Of a stretch of 64,000 nucleotides of DNA, positions 23,843 through 31,271 are shown one piece after another. Each line of letters opens with the position of its first letter. Position 1 is the stretch's first letter. The notes below the pieces were generated by a model. It searched no databases. It was given only the letters and a program-made list of their open reading frames with translations, and had not been told where the DNA came from. The stretch comes from Pseudarthrobacter sulfonivorans (GTDB taxonomy: Bacteria; Actinomycetota; Actinomycetes; Actinomycetales; Micrococcaceae): positions 87,989-151,988 of the forward strand of contig NZ_JACXBW010000013.1 in assembly GCF_014712225.1 (NCBI RefSeq), given 5' to 3'. The translations under genes were made by a program, and so were the position numbers.

Positions 23843-25051
23843 TCAGACCTGCTTCAGTGCCTGTTCGAGGTCGCCGAGGAGGTCATCCACGTCCTCGAGT
23901 CCAACAGACAGGCGCACCACGCCGTCGCTGAGCCCGATGGCGGCGCGCCCTTCCGGTCCCATGGCCCGGTGGGTGGTGGTGGCCGGATGGGTGATGAGGG
24001 ACTTCGCATCGCCCAGGTTGTTGGAGATGTCGATGATCCGCAGCGCGTCCAGCAGCGCAAAGGCAGCTTCCTTGCCGGAGCGGCCACCGCTCGCTGCAAG
24101 TTCCAGCGTGAGGACCGTGCCGCCGGCCTTCATCTGCCTGGCGGCGAGCTCGTACTGGGGATGCGACCGCAGCAGCGGGTACTTGACCCAGCTGACGGCC
24201 GGCTGCTGCTCAAGCCACTCGGCGAGCCGCAGCGCGGACGCGGACGAGTGGTTCACGCGCAGCGACATGGTTTCCAGGCCTTTGGTGAGCACCCAGGCAT
24301 TGAACGGGGACAGCGCGGGGCCGGTGTGCCGCATCAGCTGCTTGACCGGGCCATTGATGAATTCCGCCGTGCCCAGGATGGCCCCGCCCATGACCCGGCC
24401 CTGGCCGTCGATGTGCTTGGTGCCCGAGTACACAATCACGTCCGCGCCGAACTGCCCGCAGCGCTGCAGCAGGGGAGTGGCAAAGACATTGTCCACAACC
24501 ACTGTGGCACCGGCTGCGTGCGCCAGTTCGCTGACCGCGGCGATGTCCACGATTTCCTGCATCGGGTTGGACGGCGATTCGAAAAAGACGGCTGTCGTCG
24601 GCACCGACAGGGCTTCGCGCCACTGGTCCAGGTCCGGGCCGTCCACAAACACCGTCTCCACACCCCAGCGGGGAAGGATTTCGTTCAGGATCACAAAGCA
24701 GGAACCGAACAGCGAACGTGCGGCAACCACCCGGTCACCCGCACCCAGCAGGGCACCCAGGGCGGTGAATACCGCTGACATGCCCGACGCCGTCGCGAAG
24801 CACGCCTCGGTGCCTTCAAGCAGTCGGAGGCGTTCCTGGAAAGTGGCCACCGTCGGGTTGCCATAGCGGGAGTAGACAAACCGTTCGTCCTCGCCGGTGA
24901 ACGCGCGCTCGGCGGCGGCGGCGGACTCATAGACGAAGCCCGAGTTCAGGAAGATGGGCTCCGTGGTTTCCTGGAACTGCGTGCGGTCGAGCCCGCCGCG
25001 GACTGCCTGGGTGTCCGGACTCCAGCCTGCAGCTTCTTCGTTAAAGGTCAC
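23843..25051 (-). CDS. metZ: O-succinylhomoserine sulfhydrylase (MetZ)
   Basis: A 402-residue PLP enzyme of the Cys/Met metabolism family. ERFVYSRYGNPT carries the cofactor phosphate-binding Tyr/Arg, and the PLP lysine lies in YSGTKHIDGQGR. The pattern MGGAILG, SPFNAWVLTKGLETMSLRV is typical of MetZ rather than MetY or MetB. It makes homocysteine from O-succinyl- (or O-acetyl-) homoserine and sulfide. GTG start (25049-25051) immediately abuts the stop of the rhodanese gene. It is the third gene of a SAM-IV riboswitch operon. Confidence 0.92.
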   Translation of the reverse strand: MTFNEEAAGWSPDTQAVRGGLDRTQFQETTEPIFLNSGFVYESAAAAERAFTGEDERFVYSRYGNPTVATFQERLRLLEGTEACFATASGMSAVFTALGALLGAGDRVVAARSLFGSCFVILNEILPRWGVETVFVDGPDLDQWREALSVPTTAVFFESPSNPMQEIVDIAAVSELAHAAGATVVVDNVFATPLLQRCGQFGADVIVYSGTKHIDGQGRVMGGAILGTAEFINGPVKQLMRHTGPALSPFNAWVLTKGLETMSLRVNHSSASALRLAEWLEQQPAVSWVKYPLLRSHPQYELAARQMKAGGTVLTLELAASGGRSGKEAAFALLDALRIIDISNNLGDAKSLITHPATTTHRAMGPEGRAAIGLSDGVVRLSVGLEDVDDLLGDLEQALKQV

Positions 25052-25462
25052 TTACTTGCTTCCCAGGTTCGTGGGCAGGCCGCGGTTCTTCCAGCCGTTG
25101 ACCGTGCGCTCGCCGTACCGGTCCGGCTCGCCCTCGAAGCCTTCCAGGACGTTGTAGGAGGTGAAACCGGCCCGGGTCGCAGCGGTGGCGGCGGCGATGG
25201 AGCGCTGGCCCGAGCGGCAGAGGAAAACCAGTTCGGTGCCGCTGTCCTCCGGTGCCTGCTCCGTGAGGTCGGTGATGAAGTCCGGGTTCGGAATGCCGCC
25301 CGGGAACGTCCAGGGAATGAACAGGGGATCGTTGTCCGTCGCTTTGGTGTCCGGGATGCCGATGTGCGCCCATTCGCCTTCAGTGCGGACATCCACCAGG
25401 ATGGCGCCCTGCTCCAGCTTGGTCCAGGCTTCCTGCGGCGTGAGGTCTCCGGCGTAGCTCAT
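25052..25462 (-). CDS. Rhodanese-like domain protein
   Basis: A 136-residue single-domain rhodanese. LEQGAILVDVRTEGEWAHIG is the CH2A-type motif, and the active-site loop CRSGQRS holds the catalytic Cys that forms a persulfide. Located between DUF1737 and metZ under a SAM riboswitch, it probably delivers or handles sulfane sulfur for homocysteine synthesis. ATGA overlap with the gene upstream; zero spacing to metZ downstream. Confidence 0.92.
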   Translation of the reverse strand: MSYAGDLTPQEAWTKLEQGAILVDVRTEGEWAHIGIPDTKATDNDPLFIPWTFPGGIPNPDFITDLTEQAPEDSGTELVFLCRSGQRSIAAATAATRAGFTSYNVLEGFEGEPDRYGERTVNGWKNRGLPTNLGSK

Positions 25463-25734
25463 GCGTGGCCCTCGCCGTCGAACTCGAGGTCGCCCGCGGA
25501 TTCGAGGTCTTCCACGGCGGTGGCGACGGCGGCATCCGCGCTGGCGATGGCCGCCGGCAGGATGAGGGCCTGGGCAACGATCACCTGGCCGCCGTTGGAC
25601 GTTGCGGCCGGGCTGCCGTGCAGCACGTAGCCTTCGGCCAAGGCGGCGGAAATCCGCTCACAGAAAGACCTGTCATCCGGCCCGGTCACAAGCCGGTACG
25701 ACAGTTTTTCTTCAGGGACAGGTGCGTCAGACAT
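25459..25734 (-). CDS. DUF1737 domain-containing protein
   Basis: A 91-residue soluble protein. Residues about 10-60 form a DUF1737 domain (LSYRLVTGPDDRSFCERISAALAEGYVLHGSPAATSNGGQVIVAQAL), and an acidic tail follows. The function is unknown. Being first in the SAM-IV-controlled operon, it is likely tied to methionine/sulfur metabolism. AAGGAG lies 7 bases before the ATG. Confidence 0.88.
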   Translation of the reverse strand: MSDAPVPEEKLSYRLVTGPDDRSFCERISAALAEGYVLHGSPAATSNGGQVIVAQALILPAAIASADAAVATAVEDLESAGDLEFDGEGHA

Positions 25735-25764
25735 GACGAATCTCCTTCTTTCACGCTTGCAGCT

Positions 25765-25866
25765 CGAATGGGTCGATATGCCGAGTATTCACCTGAGGCA
25801 CCCCGCCGCGAAAGGAGGGTTGCCGACCGGCCAGTCAGGGCTTGGCGCCGGTTCTCATTACTCCCC
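25765..25866 (-). promoter_or_regulatory. SAM-IV riboswitch
   Basis: Read on the minus strand, the P1 helix GAGTA (25859-25863) pairs with TACTC (25783-25787). Between them lie the conserved SAM-I/SAM-IV core blocks: AACCGGCGCCAAGCCC, GGCCGGTCGGCAACCCTCC and CGCGGCGGGGTGCCTCAGG. This layout is typical of actinobacterial SAM-IV aptamers, including sequence 3' of P1 able to form the extra helix and pseudoknot. It sits about 30 bases before the DUF1737-rhodanese-metZ operon and should repress it when S-adenosylmethionine is abundant. Confidence 0.9.
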
Positions 25867-25968
25867 AAAAACGTAACACCCGGCCCGCCCCGCCGCACCG
25901 CCGCCGTCGTCATGTTCCGTAACCAACACGTGCTTCCAACCCCGGCAGGCGGGCACGACAATCGGACC

Positions 25969-26469
25969 ATGGGGAAAGACCGGGGGAACCGTCTGAGCGG
26001 GGCGTGGCACCGCTTCGTCGCCGTGGTGCTGTGTGCCGTGTTCATGGTGCTGGGCCTCGGCAGTTGCCGGAACGTTTTCGCGCCGCCGCCGTGCATGCCG
26101 CCGGCGTTCACCGTGACGCCGTCGGAAGCCAGACCTGGCGACCGGGTGACGGTCAGCGCCCCGGACACAAAGTGCGATGCGCGTTATGGCGAGGGCGCGC
26201 AGGTCTCCGTGCAGGTGCTGGATCTGTACGCCACCCCCGTGCTGGACGAGCTCGCCCCCATGACCGACGACGGCGGCTTCAGTTTCGTGTTCACCGTCCC
26301 GGAAGGCATGTCCCCGGGGAAAGCGGGGGTCACCGCCTACCCGTACAACGTGGACTGGTGCGATGACACCGGAGTCAACAACCGGGCGGATGCGGGGCCG
26401 GGGACCCTGATACAGGTTTCCTGCGCCCAGCGCTTGGTGCCGCTGGTGGTGCTGGGCGCCGGAGCCTGA
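25969..26469 (+). CDS. Putative lipoprotein of unknown function
   Basis: A 166-residue exported protein with a lipoprotein signal peptide: charged N-terminus (GKDRGNRLSGAWHRF), hydrophobic VAVVLCAVFMVLG and lipobox LGSC with Cys at residue 33. The mature part begins with a Pro-rich stretch and carries PAFTVTPSEARPGDRVTVSAPD, an Ig-like beta-sandwich opening strand seen in many actinobacterial surface proteins. No catalytic motif is visible. ATG at 25969 was chosen over in-frame upstream starts because it gives a normal signal peptide. Confidence 0.72.
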   Translation: MGKDRGNRLSGAWHRFVAVVLCAVFMVLGLGSCRNVFAPPPCMPPAFTVTPSEARPGDRVTVSAPDTKCDARYGEGAQVSVQVLDLYATPVLDELAPMTDDGGFSFVFTVPEGMSPGKAGVTAYPYNVDWCDDTGVNNRADAGPGTLIQVSCAQRLVPLVVLGAGA

Positions 26470-26497
26470 TCAGGCGCCCAGCATCAGGCCTTGAGGA

Positions 26498-27694
26498 TCA
26501 GGCCTTGAGGATCAGGGCCTCGCCCTGGCCGCCGCCGCCGCACAGCGCCACCACACCGGTGCCGCCGCCGCGGCGTTTCAGCGCCAGCGCCTGGTGCAGC
26601 ACAAGGCGCGCCCCGGAGGCGCCCACCGGATGCCCCAAGGCGATGGCGCCGCCGTCGGCGTTGATCTGTTCGGCGTCGATTCCCAGGTCCTTGGCGGACT
26701 GCAGCACCACCGAGGCGAAGGCTTCGTTGACCTCGATGAGGTCCAGCTCGCCAACGGTCAGCCCTTCGAGTTTCAGGGCACGCTCAATGGCGCGCGACGG
26801 CTGGGAGTGCAGGGAACCGTCCGGTCCGGCCGTCTGCCCGTGGCTGCCGATCTCCGCGATCCAGCCGAGTCCGGCCGCCTCCGCCGCGGCCTTGCTGGCC
26901 ACCACCAAGGCGGCCGCGCCATCGGAGAGCGGCGAGGAGGACCCTGCGGTGATCGTGGCTGAGTCCGCCGTGGAGAAGGCGGGCTTCAGCGCCGCCAGCG
27001 CCTCCGGCGTCGTACCTGCCCGGATCCCCTCGTCAGCATCAATCACGACGGCGGGGCCGCGGCGCTGCGGGACCTCCACCGGAGCGATTTCCTCGGCCAG
27101 GATGCCGGCTGCACGGGCGGCTTCCGCCCGCTGATGGGAGCGGGCGGCGACGGCGTCCTGGTCCTGGCGGCTGAGGCCAAGGCGGGCGTTGCCGGCGTCG
27201 GTGGCGGCGCCCATCAGCTCACCGGAGCGGGGGTCCTGCAGGCCGTCAAAATTCAGCGAATCCAGCAGCGCCGCGTCGCCGATGGCAACGCCGCCCCGGA
27301 GCCTGGGCAGCAGGTGCGGGGCATTCGTCATTGATTCCTGGCCGGCGGCCACAATGAAGTCGGCCTCGCCCGCGCGGATCATCCGGGCGGCGTCGATCAC
27401 GGCGGTCAGGCCGGAAAGGCACAGTTTGTTGATGGTCACGGTAGGCACATCCCAACCGATCCCGGCGGCCAGGCTGGCCTGCCGCGCGGGTCCCTGGCCG
27501 GCGCCGGCCTGGATGACCTGGCCCACGATCACGGCCTGGATCTGTTCCGGCGCCACTCCGGTCCGGGCCAGGGCGTTGCGGATGGCGTGGGCGCCGAGTT
27601 CGCTTGAGGACAGGCCGGAAAGCCCGCCGCGGAACCGGCCGAATGGGGTGCGTGCGCCGCCCAGGATGACGGGGATGCGGGCATCGTTGCTCAT
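26498..27694 (-). CDS. Acetyl-CoA C-acyltransferase (thiolase)
   Basis: A 398-residue thiolase. The nucleophilic Cys is in TINKLCLSGLTAV (about residue 92), His in GHPVGASGARLVLH (about 352), and the second Cys in VALCGGGGQGEALIL (about 383). It catalyses thiolytic cleavage or condensation of acyl-CoAs. The degradative or biosynthetic direction cannot be told from sequence. It is last of a minus-strand run of pabC, Nudix, PNPOx and thiolase; the 68-base gap before it leaves its membership open. A 15-bp tandem duplication (CAGGCCTTGAGGATC) lies at the stop codon. Confidence 0.9.
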   Translation of the reverse strand: MSNDARIPVILGGARTPFGRFRGGLSGLSSSELGAHAIRNALARTGVAPEQIQAVIVGQVIQAGAGQGPARQASLAAGIGWDVPTVTINKLCLSGLTAVIDAARMIRAGEADFIVAAGQESMTNAPHLLPRLRGGVAIGDAALLDSLNFDGLQDPRSGELMGAATDAGNARLGLSRQDQDAVAARSHQRAEAARAAGILAEEIAPVEVPQRRGPAVVIDADEGIRAGTTPEALAALKPAFSTADSATITAGSSSPLSDGAAALVVASKAAAEAAGLGWIAEIGSHGQTAGPDGSLHSQPSRAIERALKLEGLTVGELDLIEVNEAFASVVLQSAKDLGIDAEQINADGGAIALGHPVGASGARLVLHQALALKRRGGGTGVVALCGGGGQGEALILKA

Positions 27695-27762
27695 GGTTTG
27701 TGCCTTACGGCTAGTGGTAGGGCCGGCCGCCAGAGGAAGGGCCGGTCAGTGGAAGGACACGG

Positions 27763-28227
27763 CTATTCGAAGGACGCGCGGCGTCGGTCAGTGGTCCTGG
27801 TGTTCCAAACGTCCGGTTTGTTGACCCGGAACCGGCGCCCGGTGAGCGCCCTCGGGGTCAGCCGGATGTAGTAGTCCTTGGGCCCGGGCTGCCAGGGCTC
27901 CAGTTGAAGGGCGTCCACGGCGTCCTTTTCAGCCTGGTCTTCGATCAACTCCGTGTCGCCGCGCGCCACAACGCTCCAGGCTTCCTCGGTGCGGGGATCG
28001 TACCCATCGATTTCAAGCGCCGCGGGCCGTTCCGACTCCGCGCCCCACAGCTTGGTGCCGCCGGCGCTGCGGAAGACGATGCTCCTGCGCTGCAGGATGT
28101 AGTTGACCGGGAAGATCTCCGGATGGCTGTCCACCACAACGGCCAGGCGCCCCACGATGTCCGCAGAGAGCAGTTCCCAGCATTCGTCAAAGGTCAGTTT
28201 GATGATCGGATCCGTGTGCGAGTTCAT
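27763..28227 (-). CDS. Pyridoxamine 5'-phosphate oxidase family protein (flavin-binding split barrel)
   Basis: A 154-residue PNPOx-like protein of the small actinobacterial Pyridox_ox_2 type: LTFDECWELLSADIVGRLAVVVDSHPEIFPVNYILQRRSIVFRS, then the ..TKLW..ESERPAALEID strand. Such proteins bind FMN or F420 and reduce varied substrates. ATG at 28227 gives the normal start; the open frame upstream overlaps the Nudix gene out of frame. It lies 10 bases downstream of the Nudix gene. Confidence 0.85.
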   Translation of the reverse strand: MNSHTDPIIKLTFDECWELLSADIVGRLAVVVDSHPEIFPVNYILQRRSIVFRSAGGTKLWGAESERPAALEIDGYDPRTEEAWSVVARGDTELIEDQAEKDAVDALQLEPWQPGPKDYYIRLTPRALTGRRFRVNKPDVWNTRTTDRRRASFE

Positions 28228-28237
28228 GGACCAAACC

Positions 28238-28735
28238 TTACGGATGATCCTGCCGTTCCAACAGGTCTTGGACGAGGGCATCAAGGATGGGCAGCTGGCC
28301 CTTGACGAGCTTGGTGCGCGCATCGGCCTCGGCGACCCACCGGGCGTCGTCAATTTCAGGGAAGTCCTGGATGGTCCCGGACCCCTTGGGCCACTCCAGG
28401 GGAAACGTGTTGCTGACAATCTGCTCCGGCTGGAAGTCAGCCGCCGCGGTGAACACCGTGATGAGCTTCCCCGACGGCTGGCGGAATTCGCCGAGCAGGA
28501 CGTACTCAGCGGCGGGCGGCGGCGTGCCGATCTCCTCGGTGAACTCGCGCCGGGCTGCCACCAAAGGGTCTTCGTCAGCCAGGTATTCGCCCTTGGGAAG
28601 CGACCAGGAGTGGGCCTGCTTGCCGGCCCAGAACGGTCCGCCCATGTGCGCTATCCAGAGTTCCAGCCCACCTGCCGCACCGTCTTGATGAACACCGTGC
28701 CGGTAGAGCAGGATGCCCGCGCTGCGAACGGCCAC
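28238..28735 (-). CDS. NUDIX hydrolase
   Basis: A 165-residue Nudix protein. The full Nudix box G-x5-E-x7-R-E-x2-E-E-x-G is present at residues about 49-71 (GEYLADEDPLVAARREFTEEIG). SAGILLYR at the N-terminus and WSLPKG before the box match the ADP-ribose/dinucleotide-type subgroup, but the substrate is not fixed by sequence. It starts 6 bases after the pabC stop and is probably co-transcribed. Confidence 0.9.
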   Translation of the reverse strand: MAVRSAGILLYRHGVHQDGAAGGLELWIAHMGGPFWAGKQAHSWSLPKGEYLADEDPLVAARREFTEEIGTPPPAAEYVLLGEFRQPSGKLITVFTAAADFQPEQIVSNTFPLEWPKGSGTIQDFPEIDDARWVAEADARTKLVKGQLPILDALVQDLLERQDHP

Positions 28736-28741
28736 GGTGGC

Positions 28742-29683
28742 CTACTGGATCCCTGCGTACAGTGCGTTGAGTTCGGCCGTCAGCTGCTTCTGCAGGGCCG
28801 GCGTGCCGATTTCCTTGCCGTCGATGTGGTTCACCGGCGCCAGCAGCCGGATGCTGGAAATCAGCCACACGGCGTCGGCGTCCAGCAGGTCCTGCGGCTC
28901 CAGCGGGCCGTAACCCAGCTCCCAGCCGGCCGCCTTCGCGGCGGCAAAGAGCGCACCCTGGGACGTGCCGGGGAGTATTCCGCTGTCCAACTGCGGCGTG
29001 ATGAGCCGGCGGACCGTGCGCGTGACGCCGGCGCCGTCGTCGGCTGTTTCCACATGGGCAAGCAGGACCGTGGACGTGGGGCCCTCCAGGACCCGCCCGT
29101 CGGCGGAAAGGAAGATGACGTCATCGGCGCCCTGTTTGTGCGCGTGCCGCAGGGCGGCCATGTTCACCGCGTAGGAAAGTGTCTTGGCGCCAAGCAGCAG
29201 CCAGGGCGCGCGGTCCGCAACGTCGCTGTCGTAGCCGCGGTCCAGGAGGATGACGTCGATGCCGGCCTCGCGCTGGCGGCGTCCGAGCGCACCCACGGGG
29301 GATACCTGGACCCAGCACGTGGGAGAGTCCGCGCCTTCCGGCCCGCGGGTGGCAACGAGTTTCACCACCAGCTCGTCCTCGGCCGTGGAAGGTGCCGGGT
29401 GCTGTGAGCGGTGTTCGGCTACGCCGGCGGCGATGGCCGAAAGCCACTGCTCCTGCGCCGGGATGACCAGGTCGAGGGTTTCGGCTGACCCGCCCAGCCG
29501 GTCCAGGTGGGCCTGCAGTTTCCGGACGTTCCCGCCCACGGCGAGCATGGATTCGAACACCCCGTCACCGCGCGTGGCACCCTGGTCCGTGGCCATCAGC
29601 TGGGGCTGTGAGGCGTCGGCCAGGCGGCCCTCCGGGTAGGCGGGGTCAAGGAAAACGAGCACCACGGGCGCAGGAGAGGTCAT
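28742..29683 (-). CDS. pabC: Aminotransferase class IV; 4-amino-4-deoxychorismate lyase (PabC-like)
   Basis: A 313-residue PLP fold-type IV enzyme: GDGVFESMLAVGG near the N-terminus, catalytic Lys in LLLGAKTLSYAVNMAALRHA (about residue 176), and the DVIFLSADGRVLEGPTSTVLL phosphate-binding segment. PabC releases 4-aminobenzoate and pyruvate from aminodeoxychorismate for folate synthesis. The nearby pabB homologue (31272-33446) supports this over a branched-chain aminotransferase. It is divergent from cls. Confidence 0.85.
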   Translation of the reverse strand: MTSPAPVVLVFLDPAYPEGRLADASQPQLMATDQGATRGDGVFESMLAVGGNVRKLQAHLDRLGGSAETLDLVIPAQEQWLSAIAAGVAEHRSQHPAPSTAEDELVVKLVATRGPEGADSPTCWVQVSPVGALGRRQREAGIDVILLDRGYDSDVADRAPWLLLGAKTLSYAVNMAALRHAHKQGADDVIFLSADGRVLEGPTSTVLLAHVETADDGAGVTRTVRRLITPQLDSGILPGTSQGALFAAAKAAGWELGYGPLEPQDLLDADAVWLISSIRLLAPVNHIDGKEIGTPALQKQLTAELNALYAGIQ

Positions 29684-29750
29684 GGCTCCAGCTTAGTCGG
29701 GCCCGGCGCGGCTAAGCTGTGGTCATTGCCCGGCCGGAATCCGTCCGCCG

Positions 29751-31253
29751 GTGCGCACTCCCCGGGGGTTTTTTCCAGTGTTGTGGCCGATTTCGCTTGC
29801 CGGTACTGCGCCGACGTGGATTGTGGTGCTGCTGAGCATTGCGGATCTGGTGATCAGGATCCTCGCCCTCGGCATCATTCCCGGCAACAGGCGCCCCACC
29901 ACCGCCATGGCCTGGCTGTTGGGGATCTTCTTCGTCCCGTTCCTGGGCCTAATTCTTTTCCTGCTTTTCGGGAACTTCAAGCTCTCGAGCCGGCGCCGCC
30001 AGCAGCAGGAGATTGTCAACACCCGGGTGCGGGCGGGCATCTCGTCCCTGGCCGATGTCGCAAGCGACTATCCCGGCCCGGATTGGGTCAAATCCGCCGG
30101 TGAATTGAACCGCCGGCTGGGGTCCCTGCCGATGGTGGACGGCAACTCCGTGGACCTCATTCCCGGTTACCCGGACTCGATCCTTGCCATGACAGAGGCC
30201 GTACGCGGGGCCAGGAAATTCGTCAACGCCGAGTTCTACATCATGAGCACGGACCACGTCACCGACGACCTGCTGACGGCGATGGAAGAAGCCGCGAACC
30301 GCGGCGTGGAAGTCCGTGTGCTGTTCGACCACATCGGCACCCTGCGGGTCAAGGGCTACCGCAACCTCCTGAGCCGGCTCAAGGCAAGCAAAATCCAGTG
30401 GAAGCGCATGCTGCCGCTGCTGCCCATTCACGGCCAGTGGCGCCGTCCGGACCTGCGAAACCACCGCAAGATCATGGTGGTGGACGGTGAAATTGCCTTC
30501 ACGGGCTCGCAAAACCTGATTGAGCCGTCCTACAACAACCCGAAGCACCGGAAGGCGGGCCGCGAATGGGTGGAACTGATGGCACGCCTGCGCGGGCCGA
30601 TCGTCACCACCCTGAACGTGGTGTTTGCCACGGACTGGCTCAGTGAGACCGACGAGAACCTCGAACACCAGCTGCAGCTCCCGGCCAACCCGGAGCCGGG
30701 CAACGTCACGGCCCAGGTGGTGCCCAGCGGGCCCGGATTCATCACGGAAAACAACCTGCGATTGTTCAACACCCTGATCTATTCGGCCCAGCACCGGATT
30801 TCCATCTGCAGCCCGTATTTCGTCCCCGATGACTCGCTGCTTTACGCCATCACCACCGCGGCCCAGCGCGGCGTGGACGTGGAGCTGTTCGTTTCCGAAA
30901 AGGGCGATCAGTTCCTGGTCCACCACGCCCAGCGCTCCTACTATGAGGCGCTGCTGGAGGCCGGAGTACGGATCTACCTCTACCAGGCCCCCTTCGTGCT
31001 CCACGCCAAGCACTTCACCATCGACGACGAAGTGGCCGTCCTGGGCTCCAGCAACATGGACATGCGGTCCTTCTCGCTGAATATGGAAGTCTCCGTGATG
31101 CTGATGGGAGCGGACATCGTCACGAGCATGCGCGCGGTGGAAAACACGTACCGGGACATTTCGAGCGAGCTCAAGCTCGAGGACTGGCTCAAGCGTCCCC
31201 TCGCCGCCCGCTACATCGATAACGTGGCGCGGCTGACGGCCACCGTCCAGTAG
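29751..31253 (+). CDS. cls: Cardiolipin synthase
   Basis: A 500-residue phospholipase-D superfamily enzyme. Two N-terminal helices (IVVLLSIADLVIRILALGII; AMAWLLGIFFVPFLGLILFLLFG) are followed by two HKD motifs: NHRKIMVVDGEIAFTGSQN (about residue 238) and HAKHFTIDDEVAVLGSSNMD (about 419). It condenses phosphatidylglycerol to cardiolipin at the membrane. The start is uncertain: GTG 29751 or the in-frame GTG at 29778. It is convergent with pabB. Confidence 0.92.
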   Translation: MRTPRGFFPVLWPISLAGTAPTWIVVLLSIADLVIRILALGIIPGNRRPTTAMAWLLGIFFVPFLGLILFLLFGNFKLSSRRRQQQEIVNTRVRAGISSLADVASDYPGPDWVKSAGELNRRLGSLPMVDGNSVDLIPGYPDSILAMTEAVRGARKFVNAEFYIMSTDHVTDDLLTAMEEAANRGVEVRVLFDHIGTLRVKGYRNLLSRLKASKIQWKRMLPLLPIHGQWRRPDLRNHRKIMVVDGEIAFTGSQNLIEPSYNNPKHRKAGREWVELMARLRGPIVTTLNVVFATDWLSETDENLEHQLQLPANPEPGNVTAQVVPSGPGFITENNLRLFNTLIYSAQHRISICSPYFVPDDSLLYAITTAAQRGVDVELFVSEKGDQFLVHHAQRSYYEALLEAGVRIYLYQAPFVLHAKHFTIDDEVAVLGSSNMDMRSFSLNMEVSVMLMGADIVTSMRAVENTYRDISSELKLEDWLKRPLAARYIDNVARLTATVQ

Positions 31254-31271
31254 TCCCGGGTGCGGGCCGGT

